From DATEPR01 sp036279295 (GTDB lineage Bacteria > Actinomycetota > Actinomycetes > Mycobacteriales > Pseudonocardiaceae), in assembly GCA_036279295.1 (NCBI GenBank), contig DASUJK010000190.1, forward strand, positions 1 to 64,000: a DNA stretch of 64,000 nt, given 5' to 3'. The notes below the pieces were generated by a model. It was not told where the DNA came from, searched no databases, and saw only the letters and a program-made list of their open reading frames with translations. Of this stretch, positions 16,223-24,389 are shown one piece after another. Each line of letters opens with the position of its first letter. Within the stretch, counting starts at the first letter, position 1. The position numbers were made by a program, and so were the translations under genes.

Positions 16223-17005
16223 TCAGACCGAGGTCGGGAGACTGGCCCTGCGGCGGCGCAGGACGGTCGCACCGACCGGCACCGCGATCACGCCGAGCAG
16301 CCCGAGACCGATCCACAGCCCGGCACCGGACGCCATCGGGACGGGCAGTCCGGCCGGACCGCAGGTGGCCGACGAGATGATCACGTCACCGGAGCCGAGA
16401 TGGCCGATTCCGTAGCCACCCAACAGATGCAGGTGGAAGGCGTTGACGGTGAGACTGCCGTCCTGGTGCTGGATCTGCTCGTTCAGGGTCAGCGACGCCA
16501 CGTTGCCGATCCCGGGGAGCTTGATCGCGATCACGGTGTTCGGCTTCGGATTCACGGCCAACGCGCCGAGACCGCCGAGTTGGGCGTCGGTGAGGGTGGC
16601 GGTGCCGCTCTCACCAGCCTGGGTCGCGACACACTTGGCCGCGATGAGCTTGGCCTTGACGGTGCCCAGCCCGGACAGCACCGGTAGGCCGACATCGGCG
16701 GTGCTCGCGCTGGCGGTCACCGCGCCGGTGTCCGGGTCCTTGGCGGCCGAGGTGTCCAGCACCCCCGCGGTGAGGATTCCCGGCACGGTCGCCGAAGCAA
16801 CGGAATCGGTGGCCGGACCGGATGTGCTGGCCGGGGCGAGCGGCCCGACGTGCACGGCCGAGGCACCCAGCAGGGTGACATTGACCTGGACACCGTAGGC
16901 CGAGCCGGCACCCGGCGCTGCCGCTGCCGGCGCGATGCCGGCCAACAGCGCCGCGACCGCGGCTAAACCCAGGACGCCACCACGACGGGCGATACGCAAA
17001 CGCAT
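16223..17005 (-). CDS. secreted, C-terminally anchored surface protein (choice-of-anchor P type)
   Basis: This 260-residue protein has a signal peptide (RIARRGGVLGLAAVAALLAGIAPAAAA), a serine/threonine/valine-rich mature part with three cysteines, and a GIGHLGSGDVIISSATCG segment. The C-terminus is tripartite: VPMASG, a hydrophobic helix (LWIGLGLLGVIAVPVGATVL) and RRRR. This resembles the proteins named choice-of-anchor P in actinobacteria. The anchor layout fits processing by a membrane transpeptidase such as the exosortase-like protein encoded divergently at 17337. CGGAGGAAACAG precedes the ATG at 17005. The link to that enzyme is inference. Confidence 0.7.
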   Translation of the reverse strand: MRLRIARRGGVLGLAAVAALLAGIAPAAAAPGAGSAYGVQVNVTLLGASAVHVGPLAPASTSGPATDSVASATVPGILTAGVLDTSAAKDPDTGAVTASASTADVGLPVLSGLGTVKAKLIAAKCVATQAGESGTATLTDAQLGGLGALAVNPKPNTVIAIKLPGIGNVASLTLNEQIQHQDGSLTVNAFHLHLLGGYGIGHLGSGDVIISSATCGPAGLPVPMASGAGLWIGLGLLGVIAVPVGATVLRRRRASLPTSV

Positions 17006-17336
17006 CTGTTTCCTCCGAATCGGTCCCTTGTGGAAACACGGCCGAGCGGCGGATACCAGCGCGACCAGGATTTCGCACGACGGGACAACGCGTGCTTGCG
17101 TGACCGTTATGGTGACTGCCGGACAGCGGGTCAACACCAATCACCCAGCCGTGTGCATTGGCTACACGAACCGGTCGAACAATCACACTGCGGGTCGAAC
17201 ACCCGCCGCTGCGCCGATCGCCACGCCGCCCGATCGTGTAGTACAGCGAGAAGATCAACCAGCCGATCGGGTAAGAAACAGCTTTTATCGAAATTCGCCC
17301 GTAGTGATGACCGTGTGACCGACGGAAAGGACACCG
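17006..17336. other. 331-bp divergent regulatory interval of the exosortase module
   Basis: No credible gene is visible. The interval separates the leftward anchored-protein genes from the rightward exosortase gene. It is locally less GC-rich than its surroundings near 17270-17310 and holds a 9-bp direct repeat (listed separately). Two divergent promoters must lie here, but I could not assign -10/-35 pairs with confidence. Confidence 0.5.
17173..17201. repeat. 9-bp direct repeat with 20-bp period in the divergent promoter region
   Basis: GGTCGAACA occurs at 17173-17181 and again at 17193-17201. A 20-bp period is about two helical turns, so both copies face the same side of the DNA, typical of tandem operator half-sites. 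Confidence 0.4.
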
Positions 17337-17879
17337 TTGACCACCGACGCCGTGGCACATCGCCCGTCCGCGTTACCCCATCGCCTCCTGATCGCACTGC
17401 TCGTCGCGGTGACCGTCGGCCTCGTGCTCGGTCACCGCGTCTACCAAACAGCCGAGATCGCACTCGCCGGCCTGGTGCTGCACGTGACCACATCGTCCGG
17501 GGTGTACGTCGACGCGAGCCAGCAGACCGTCTACTTCGGACTTGGCTCGGCCACTCCGCTCGGCCTGACGATGACCCCGGAGTGCACGTCGGCGTTCCTG
17601 CTCGTCCCGCTGATGCTGGTGTCGGCCGTGCTCATCGCGCTACGGCCGGCCATCGCGCGGCGGGTGCTCGTGTCGCTCGGGGTCGCGGCCGTGATCCTGA
17701 TCATGGTCAACCAGCTGCGCATCACGACGCTCGCCGCGCTCGTCGGCCGGCTGGGCACGGACCGGGGCTACTACTGGGGGCACACCATGATCGGCTCGCT
17801 GGTCAGCGTGTTCGGCGGTGCCGTCGCCCTGGTGCTGTTCGTCTGGCTGGCGACGAAGACGCCCAGGTCCCAGGCATGA
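17337..17879 (+). CDS. exosortase/archaeosortase-family transpeptidase-like membrane protein
   Basis: The 180-residue product has about five hydrophobic helices. The exosortase signature residues are present in order: Cys83 in TPECTSAFLLVP, Arg128 in VNQLRITTLA and His149 in YWGHTMIGSLVSVFG. These are the Cys-Arg-His triad of enzymes that cut tripartite C-terminal anchors and transfer the protein to a lipid or glycan. The start is TTG at 17337 with AAAGGA 5 bases upstream. The 3' end overlaps the glycosyltransferase start (ATGA), giving strong coupling. The subfamily cannot be fixed by eye. Confidence 0.75.
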   Translation: MTTDAVAHRPSALPHRLLIALLVAVTVGLVLGHRVYQTAEIALAGLVLHVTTSSGVYVDASQQTVYFGLGSATPLGLTMTPECTSAFLLVPLMLVSAVLIALRPAIARRVLVSLGVAAVILIMVNQLRITTLAALVGRLGTDRGYYWGHTMIGSLVSVFGGAVALVLFVWLATKTPRSQA

Positions 17880-19258
17880 ACAACGGCTCGGTCACCGTGC
17901 TGCTCGGCTTCACCCAGGCGATCGCGCTCACCATGAGCGTCGCGTTCCTCGTCTACGTCTACGTGATCATCGTGCCGTACCTGCGGCACAAGCCGTCGAC
18001 GCCGGGTGATCCCGGCCAGTTCGAATGGCACTTCCTGGTGCCGTGCCGGGACGAGGAGTCCGTTGTCGGCGGCACGGTGCGCTACCTGCGCTCGACGTTC
18101 CCGCAGGCACACGTCTGGGTGATCGACGACGACTCGGACGACCGGACGGTGCAGGTCGTCGAAGGCCTGCGGCACGGGCACGGCGAGCACAGCAGGTACA
18201 TCCACCTCGTGCGCCGGCACCGGCCGATGGCGCGCACCGGCAAGGGTGACGCGCTGAACGCCGCGTACCGGACGCTGAAGGACTGGATCGGCAAGCACTC
18301 CGACACCGGCCGGCAGATCGTCGTGGTGGTGGACGCGGACGGGCGGCCGGCCGCGAACTGCCTTGACATGTGCTCGGCGCGCAACCTGTTCGGCGACAGC
18401 AGGATCGGCGCCGTGCAGATCGACGTCCGGATGAGCAACCGCGGCACCCCACCGCCGGACACCGGGGGCTGGCGGCGCTGGCTGGGTGCCACGATGGTGC
18501 GCATGCAGGACCTGGAGTTCCGCACGGCGATCGCCGCGATCCAGAAGTCCCGCGGTTACACCGGCACCATCTCGATGGGCGGCAACGGCCAGTTCGCTCG
18601 ACTATCCGCATTGGACTCTATCGCGGGCGATCACGGGGAACCGTGGCGCGGGTCGCTGCTGGAGGACTTCGAGCTCGGCGTGCACCTGCTCACCGAGGGC
18701 TGGCGGACCGGCTTCACCATGGACACCCACGTGGACCAGGAGGGCCTGTACAGCCTGCGGCGGTTCCTGACGCAGCGGACCAGGTGGGGTCAGGGCACGA
18801 TGCAGTGCGCCAGGTACATCCGGCGGATCTGGGACTCCAAGCACCTGAGCACGCTGGGCGCCGCCGAGATGCTGTACTACCTGGCCCAGCCGTGGATGCA
18901 GCTGCTCGGCACCCTGGTGTACCCGATCCCGTTCGTGCTGCTGGCCGGCAGGACGATCAGCGATCCGGGCTGGGTGTGGCAGTGGTTCACCGGTGGCGCG
19001 TGGATCCTGTTCGCGGTCTACGGGTCGTTCGGCATCCTGCCGTTCGTGATCTGGGGCCCGATCTACTGGTGGAAGTGTGAGCGGCAGGGCAGTTTCCTGC
19101 GCGCACTCGGTTACGGCGCCGGCTACGCGGCGTACATCTACACCTTCTACATCACGTCATGGCGGGCGGTCTTCCGGCTGGCCAGGCGGCGCAACGGCTG
19201 GGCGAAGACACGGCGGAACGGCGAGCTCCAGGACGGGATCATCGCTCTGGATCACTAG
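17876..19258 (+). CDS. membrane-bound processive-type family 2 glycosyltransferase
   Basis: A 460-residue GT2 protein with one N-terminal helix (residues 10-34), a catalytic domain and three or four C-terminal helices (about 330-440). The domain has VIDDDSDD (84-89), VVVDADG with the DxD at 153-155, LLEDFELG (263-264) and QRTRW (300-304). This D, DxD, ED, QxxRW series is shared with cellulose, hyaluronan and poly-GlcNAc synthases. Its ATG overlaps the exosortase stop. A role in making the acceptor glycan for the sorted proteins, or decorating them, is inference; the sugar is unknown. Confidence 0.85.
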   Translation: MNNGSVTVLLGFTQAIALTMSVAFLVYVYVIIVPYLRHKPSTPGDPGQFEWHFLVPCRDEESVVGGTVRYLRSTFPQAHVWVIDDDSDDRTVQVVEGLRHGHGEHSRYIHLVRRHRPMARTGKGDALNAAYRTLKDWIGKHSDTGRQIVVVVDADGRPAANCLDMCSARNLFGDSRIGAVQIDVRMSNRGTPPPDTGGWRRWLGATMVRMQDLEFRTAIAAIQKSRGYTGTISMGGNGQFARLSALDSIAGDHGEPWRGSLLEDFELGVHLLTEGWRTGFTMDTHVDQEGLYSLRRFLTQRTRWGQGTMQCARYIRRIWDSKHLSTLGAAEMLYYLAQPWMQLLGTLVYPIPFVLLAGRTISDPGWVWQWFTGGAWILFAVYGSFGILPFVIWGPIYWWKCERQGSFLRALGYGAGYAAYIYTFYITSWRAVFRLARRRNGWAKTRRNGELQDGIIALDH

Positions 19259-19340
19259 AACAGGGTTCGGTTTCGGTTCAGATCGGCAACATGGCCGCCG
19301 AACTCTGTTCGGGCGCTCCCGCGTCACGTAGCGTGCCGCC

Positions 19341-21041
19341 GTGGCGTCCTTCCGATTCAGTGGCACCCTGACTGGCATCGCTGTCGCGCTCGCGGTGGTC
19401 AGCGCGATTCCCGCCGTCGCGGCGACGGCAGGCCAGCAGCACGGGCGGCAGTCCGACAGGTCCCGGATCACCTCCGTGACGGTGTCCAGCACCCAGCCCG
19501 TTGGCACTTTCCATGGTGCTGCCTATGTTCGGCTGGTCGGCACCGTGACCGGGGTGGTCGACCCGCACGAGCGGATCGTCGGCCTTGCCGACCTGCCCAA
19601 GGACAGCGCCGGCGCCTACGACTACTCGGCCCAGTTCGAGTTGATCACTGCCGCGCACGGCCAGCCACGCAGCGACGGCATCCTGGTCGAGGCGGAGAAC
19701 CGGGGCAACCCGTTCCTGCTCGACTCGCTGCAGAACTTCGCGGGCCTGCTGTCCGGTGCCCCGAACGTGATTCAGTATCCTGCCGGCCTCGGCAATGGCT
19801 TCCTACAGGACGACGGACTGTCCTGGGCACGCGTGCAGTGGCAGGGCCCGAACGGCACGAACCCGCCGGTCAACGCCACGGTGCCGGCGAACGCGCAAGG
19901 CGTCGGTGAGGTCATCCTGCGCGACTTCGGCCTGCTGCTGCGCGGTGCCGACGGCCATGTCGGCGCGGCGGCCGGGCTGCCGTCGTTCGACAAGCTGCTG
20001 CTCGGCTCGGACAGCCAGAGCGCCTGGTTCACCGACGCGTTCATCGCCGAAGGGTTCAACGCCAACCCGTCGTCCGGGCCGAAGCGGGTGTTCGACGGTG
20101 CCTACACGCAGGACGGCGACGGCAACTGGCTGGGCATCAACCAGATCAACCAGGCCCGCGGGTTCACGACGCAGACCTCGTACGTCGAGCAGAACGGTCT
20201 GCCGCTGACGCCGGCGCAGCTGCTGCACAGTCCGTCGACCGACCCGTTCCTGGTCGACGTCACCGCGTACACCGACTTCTACCGGGTGCGGGCCAGCGTC
20301 TTCAACACCGCGCGGACGCCCGGCAACCTGCGGGAGTACAACATCCCGGCAGCCCACGTGCCGTCCATCGCGGTGCCCGCCGGTATCACCGTGAACCAGC
20401 TCGGGTGCGCGATAAACGGGACACCCATCCCGGCTTTGAACCCGGTGGACAGCAGGCCGTTCGCGCGGGACGCGATCATGGGTCTGGCCCGCCAGGTCGG
20501 CGTGCGCGGCCTGCGCGGCTTCGCACCCGCGCTGCCACCGTCCACCAGGTTCGTGCTGCGGAACGGACCGGCCGCGCCCGATCTGGACCGTGGCGACCCG
20601 GCGCTGCCGCTGTTCAACTTTCTGCCCGGTGTCGGTCTGCGGGTGCCGGTCGTGGACGCCGACAACCAGCCGTTGGGCGGCGTGACGTTCCCCGACGTTC
20701 GGCTGTCGCTCGGTGCGCCCGGCCCGGTCGCGGTGCCGCCGGTGGCCACCAGGTCGATCGCGGACACGTGTGGCAATTTCGGTGGCTGGCAACCGTTCAC
20801 GGCGGCCCGGCTGACCACGCGGTACGGCAGCGCGGACCGCTATGTGGCCGCCTACAACCGACTGTTGACACCACTGATCGCGAGGGGCTACGTGCTGCCG
20901 GCCGACCGCGCCGGCATCCTGGCCTACGTGCGGGGCGTGTACGACAGCGCGCCTCAGCGGTTGGTCAGTTCCGCCGGGGACGGGCCGCACAGCCTGGCGA
21001 AACGGCCCATCTTGGGGCGTAGCCAGCCGTCCACGCCGTAG
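19341..21041 (+). CDS. secreted alpha/beta-hydrolase-domain protein (PF20091-like)
   Basis: The 566-residue protein has a signal peptide (RFSGTLTGIAVALAVVSAIPAVAATA) and a long extracellular part. The stretches GILVEAENRG, FTDAFIAEGFNAN, RVFDGAYTQDGDG and PDVRLSLGAPGPVAVPP resemble the alpha/beta hydrolase domain family whose members occur as large secreted esterase-like proteins. I did not find a GxSxG nucleophile elbow by eye, so activity is uncertain. GTG at 19341 is the start. The last 30 residues run into the remnant of another gene on the opposite strand, so the C-terminus may be abnormal. It follows the glycosyltransferase by 82 bases. Confidence 0.6.
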   Translation: MASFRFSGTLTGIAVALAVVSAIPAVAATAGQQHGRQSDRSRITSVTVSSTQPVGTFHGAAYVRLVGTVTGVVDPHERIVGLADLPKDSAGAYDYSAQFELITAAHGQPRSDGILVEAENRGNPFLLDSLQNFAGLLSGAPNVIQYPAGLGNGFLQDDGLSWARVQWQGPNGTNPPVNATVPANAQGVGEVILRDFGLLLRGADGHVGAAAGLPSFDKLLLGSDSQSAWFTDAFIAEGFNANPSSGPKRVFDGAYTQDGDGNWLGINQINQARGFTTQTSYVEQNGLPLTPAQLLHSPSTDPFLVDVTAYTDFYRVRASVFNTARTPGNLREYNIPAAHVPSIAVPAGITVNQLGCAINGTPIPALNPVDSRPFARDAIMGLARQVGVRGLRGFAPALPPSTRFVLRNGPAAPDLDRGDPALPLFNFLPGVGLRVPVVDADNQPLGGVTFPDVRLSLGAPGPVAVPPVATRSIADTCGNFGGWQPFTAARLTTRYGSADRYVAAYNRLLTPLIARGYVLPADRAGILAYVRGVYDSAPQRLVSSAGDGPHSLAKRPILGRSQPSTP

Positions 21042-21184
21042 GTGGCGACGCAGAACAGTGCCAGCGACGCGCTGATGTAGCCGACGCTGGGTCCGAGGTC
21101 GGTGATGCCGGGCTTGGACCAGGGCAGGTGGAAGCCCTCGGCGGCCGACCAGATGCCGAGCGAGAACGCGGCGCGGAAGTTGGG
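20954..21184 (-). pseudogene. C-terminal remnant of a DoxX-like membrane protein gene
   Basis: The minus strand has 76 codons of convincing coding sequence ending at 20954-20956, with FSLGIWSAAEGFHLPW, a hydrophobic VGYISASLALFCVATYGVDGW segment and a basic tail. The pattern recalls the last helix of DoxX-family proteins. Reading upstream, an in-frame TAA occurs at 21185-21187 and no start codon with a ribosome site exists, so the N-terminal part is gone. The break coincides with an iron-box-like palindrome. The remnant overlaps the 3' end of the secreted hydrolase gene. Confidence 0.55.
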
Positions 21185-21198
21185 TTAGCCATACCTAA
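21180..21198. promoter_or_regulatory. IdeR/DmdR-type iron box
   Basis: On the minus strand the 19 bases TTAGGTATGGCTAACCCAA match the actinobacterial iron-box consensus TTAGGTTAGGCTAACCTAA at 16 of 19 positions by my count. Such boxes bind Fe-loaded IdeR/DmdR1 and repress iron-uptake genes. The only sequence it could control leftward is the DoxX-like remnant; rightward the nearest gene is the GNAT at 21421. Confidence 0.6.
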
Positions 21199-21420
21199 TC
21201 AAGCGTCAATGTGACAAAGGGCTCGATGCCGTCACGATCACGGGGACAGCTGTGCACGTGTTTGCGCAGGTCGGGACAAGGCAGTCGCGCGGCCGGGGAT
21301 CGTTGGCCGGCTGGACACAATGACGGTCGCCGGCCGGCCATGCCGGAGTCGCCGCTGCGCCAGACGGGTCGGCCAACCCGGCAGGTTGGGATCGTCGGCT
21401 GGCTCGTTAGGGTCGTGGCC

Positions 21421-21906
21421 ATGCTGATCAGGGCCGCCGAGCACGCCGACTGGGCCAGCATCTGGCCGTTCTTCGAGCGGATCGTCGCGGACGGTGAGAC
21501 GTACGCGTATCCCGACGGCCTCACCGAGGCAACCGCGGAGCCGTGGTGGATGGAGGAGCCGCCGGGCCGGACCGCGGTCGCCGAGCGGGACGGGATCGTG
21601 TTGGGGTCGGCCAAAATGGGCCCCAACCGGCCGGGCCGAGGGGCGCACGTGGCGACGGCGAGTTTCATGGTCGACCCGGCGAGCCAGGGCCAGGGCGTCG
21701 GGCGGGCACTGGGTGAGCACGTGGTGGAGTGGGCGCGCGGCGCCGGGTATCACGGAATCCAGTTCAACGCGGTCGTCGAGACGAACGTCGGCGCGGTCGC
21801 GTTGTGGCGGTCACTCGGGTTCGACGTGTTGACCACGGTGCCCGAGGCGTTCAATCACCCGAAGCACGGTTTGGTTGGGCTGCATGTGATGTACCAACGG
21901 CTGTGA
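21421..21906 (+). CDS. GNAT-family N-acetyltransferase
   Basis: The 161-residue protein has the GNAT fold: LIRAAEHADWASIWPFFERIV at the start, the central strand HVATASFMVDPASQGQGVGRALGEHVVEWA with the acetyl-CoA loop QGQGVG, and the C-terminal TNVGAVALWRSLGFDVL. It is close to the phosphinothricin acetyltransferase-like group that acts on small amines or amino acids. The substrate is unknown. ATG at 21421 is used. The 3' end overlaps the convergent small gene by 56 bases. Confidence 0.85.
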   Translation: MLIRAAEHADWASIWPFFERIVADGETYAYPDGLTEATAEPWWMEEPPGRTAVAERDGIVLGSAKMGPNRPGRGAHVATASFMVDPASQGQGVGRALGEHVVEWARGAGYHGIQFNAVVETNVGAVALWRSLGFDVLTTVPEAFNHPKHGLVGLHVMYQRL

Positions 21907-22117
21907 ACTCCGCCCGTTCGGTGATCCGCACACCGGCATCGGTGAGTTCGGCCTCCGCGCGTGCCGAGATGTCGGCGGCGGGTTCGCCGTCGGGGTAGGT
22001 CGCGTGGGCGCCGTGGACGAGTTGCCAACCCGGCGTGCCGGGTTCGTCGGGATCGCCTGCGCCACCGGCGTTCCGGATGTGCACGATGACGGCCACGCGG
22101 CCGCGAACGGCCGACAC
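21851..22117 (-). CDS. small hypothetical protein, 88 aa
   Basis: The minus strand between dinG and the GNAT gene has consistent high-GC third positions across about 70 codons, with VIVHIRNAGGAGDPDEPGTPGW, LVHGAHATYPDGEPAADISARAEAEL and DAGVRITERAEF. This supports a real gene. I do not recognise the family. The start is uncertain: GTG at 22117 is used, with GTG at 22096 and 22084 possible, and none has a good ribosome site. The last 18 codons overlap the GNAT gene. Confidence 0.45.
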   Translation of the reverse strand: MSAVRGRVAVIVHIRNAGGAGDPDEPGTPGWQLVHGAHATYPDGEPAADISARAEAELTDAGVRITERAEFTAVGTSHAAQPNRASGD

Positions 22118-22199
22118 ACGCGCGGGGAAGGGTCGACACGCGGACCGGGCTGGGTGTGGGTCGGCTGGCTTGACGGACCGGCCGGGTACGGTCAACGGC

Positions 22200-24389
22200 G
22201 TGTCCGAGTCCCCCGCCGACGTGACCGATGTGCCCCACGCTGATGCCATGACCAGGGCGGGTGGCGACCCTGCCGCCACCTCGGCCAACCGTGCCGCGGG
22301 CAAGCGCACCGCTGCCGACGTCGTCGCGGACAACACCGCCCCGGACGGGACGATCATTCCCGACGTGGCCACCCTGCTGCATGCCGCCGTGACCGCCGTC
22401 GGCGGCGCCGAGCGCTCCGGGCAGGTGGACATGGCCGAGGCTGTCGCGCGCAGCATCCGCACCGGGGAACACCTCGCGGTCCAGGCCGGCACCGGTACCG
22501 GCAAGTCGCTCGCCTATCTCGTTCCCGCGATCCGGCACTCGGTCGTCACCGGCGGAACCGTCGTCATCTCGACAGCGACCATCGCGCTGCAACGCCAACT
22601 CGTGGACCGCGACCTGCCCCGCCTCGCCAAAGCGCTCAAACCGCTGCTCGGCCGGACCCCCACCTTCGCCATCCTGAAGGGCCGCCGCAACTACCTCTGC
22701 CTGCACCGCATCCACACCGGCGCCCCGGAAGAACCCGATGACGGCGCCCTCTTCGACCCCTTCGCAGCATCCGCGATCGGCCGCCAGGTGAAGCGGTTGC
22801 ACGAGTGGTCCAGCGACACCGAGACCGGCGACCGCGACGAACTGGTGCCCGGTGTCGGCGAACAGGCCTGGCGCCAGGTTTCGGTCAGCGGCCCGGAATG
22901 TCTCGGCGTCTCCCGCTGCCCGGTCGGCTCCGACTGCTTCGCCGAACGCGCCCGCGCCGAAGCAGGCCGCGCCGATGTCGTCGTCACCAACCACGCGATG
23001 CTCGCCATCAACGCGCTGGAGGGCTACCAGGTCCTACCCGAACACGACGTCGTCGTCGTGGACGAGGCACACGACCTGGTCGACCGCGTGACCTCCGCCG
23101 CGACCGCCGAGATCAGCGGCGGCAGTGTCACGGCCGCCGCCCGCCGTACCGGCCGCCTGATCGACCAGGAGATCGCCGACCGGCTGGCCGAAGGTGGCGA
23201 CGGGCTCGGCCTGATGCTCACCGAATTGCCGCCCGGCCGCCTGGACGAGCTACCGGAGACCCTCCGCAACACCCTGCGCGCCGTCCGCGACGCAGCCCGC
23301 GCCTGCATCATCGCCATCGGCCCGGAGCGCGCCGCGCAGAAGGACGACGTCGCCGACGCCACCGCCCACAAACTCGCCCGCGCCATGCTGGACGACACCC
23401 ACGACACCGCCGATCGCCTGCTCAACGCTTTCGACGATGACGAAGCCCACCGCCGTGACGTCGTCTGGATCTCCGGCGACAACGACCGCCCGCAGTCCGT
23501 CCGGGTGGCCCCGCTGGGTGTCGGCGGCCTGCTGCGGGAACGCCTGTTCGGCCAGCACACCACGGTCCTCACGTCGGCGACCCTCACCCTCGGCGGCGCG
23601 TTCGACACACTGGCCCGGCAGTGGGGCCTACCGACCACCAACTCCGCCGTGCGCAAGGCGGAGGGCACCGCGACCGACAAGGAACCGCCGTCCGATGCCA
23701 ACAGCAGTCCGAAATGGACTGGACTGGATGTCGGCTCACCGTTCGAGCACGAGCGCAGCGGTATCCTCTACGTCGCCAAACACCTGCCGGCACCGGGTCG
23801 GGACGGGCTCGGCGAGCCGTTCCTGGCCGAGTTGCTCGAACTCGTGGACGCGGCAGGCGGCCGGACACTCGGCCTGTTCTCCTCGATGCGGGCCGCCAAA
23901 CAGGCGGCCGAAGTCCTCCGCGAGCGCTCCGACCACCCCATTCTGTGTCAGGGTGAGGACGCCACATCACTGCTGGTCACGAAGTTCGCCGAGGACCCGC
24001 GTACCTGCCTGTTCGGCACACTGTCCCTGTGGCAGGGCGTCGATGTGCCCGGTCCGTCGCTGCAACTCGTGGTGGTGGACCGCATTCCCTTCCCCCGCCC
24101 CGACGACCCGCTCGCATCCGCCCGGCAGCGCGCCGTCGCGGCCCGTGGCGGCAACGGCTTCCTCACCGTCGCCGCCACCCATGCCGCGCTGCTGCTCGCC
24201 CAAGGCGCCGGCCGACTGCTCCGGTCCATGGGCGACAAGGGTGTCGTGGCGATCCTCGACTCCCGCCTGGCCAACGCCCGCTACGGCGGCTTCCTGCGCG
24301 CGTCCCTGCCGCCGTTCTGGTCGACCACCGACCCGGACGTCGCGCGTGGCGCGCTGCGCAGGCTGGACGAGGCCGCACCCGTCGCCTAA
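22200..24389 (+). CDS. dinG: ATP-dependent DNA helicase, DinG/XPD type
   Basis: This 729-residue superfamily 2 helicase unwinds DNA 5' to 3' in repair. Walker A is AGTGTGKSLAY, the DEAH box is VVVDEAHDLVD, and motif VI lies in QGAGRLLRSMGDKGVVAILD. Cysteines in RNYLCLHR and GPECLGVSRCPVGSDCF have the spacing of the iron-sulfur cluster of this family. It is the Rv1329c counterpart, which in M. tuberculosis directly follows pncB. GTG at 22200 gives a disordered head; ATG at 22247 is an alternative start. Confidence 0.9.
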   Translation: MSESPADVTDVPHADAMTRAGGDPAATSANRAAGKRTAADVVADNTAPDGTIIPDVATLLHAAVTAVGGAERSGQVDMAEAVARSIRTGEHLAVQAGTGTGKSLAYLVPAIRHSVVTGGTVVISTATIALQRQLVDRDLPRLAKALKPLLGRTPTFAILKGRRNYLCLHRIHTGAPEEPDDGALFDPFAASAIGRQVKRLHEWSSDTETGDRDELVPGVGEQAWRQVSVSGPECLGVSRCPVGSDCFAERARAEAGRADVVVTNHAMLAINALEGYQVLPEHDVVVVDEAHDLVDRVTSAATAEISGGSVTAAARRTGRLIDQEIADRLAEGGDGLGLMLTELPPGRLDELPETLRNTLRAVRDAARACIIAIGPERAAQKDDVADATAHKLARAMLDDTHDTADRLLNAFDDDEAHRRDVVWISGDNDRPQSVRVAPLGVGGLLRERLFGQHTTVLTSATLTLGGAFDTLARQWGLPTTNSAVRKAEGTATDKEPPSDANSSPKWTGLDVGSPFEHERSGILYVAKHLPAPGRDGLGEPFLAELLELVDAAGGRTLGLFSSMRAAKQAAEVLRERSDHPILCQGEDATSLLVTKFAEDPRTCLFGTLSLWQGVDVPGPSLQLVVVDRIPFPRPDDPLASARQRAVAARGGNGFLTVAATHAALLLAQGAGRLLRSMGDKGVVAILDSRLANARYGGFLRASLPPFWSTTDPDVARGALRRLDEAAPVA

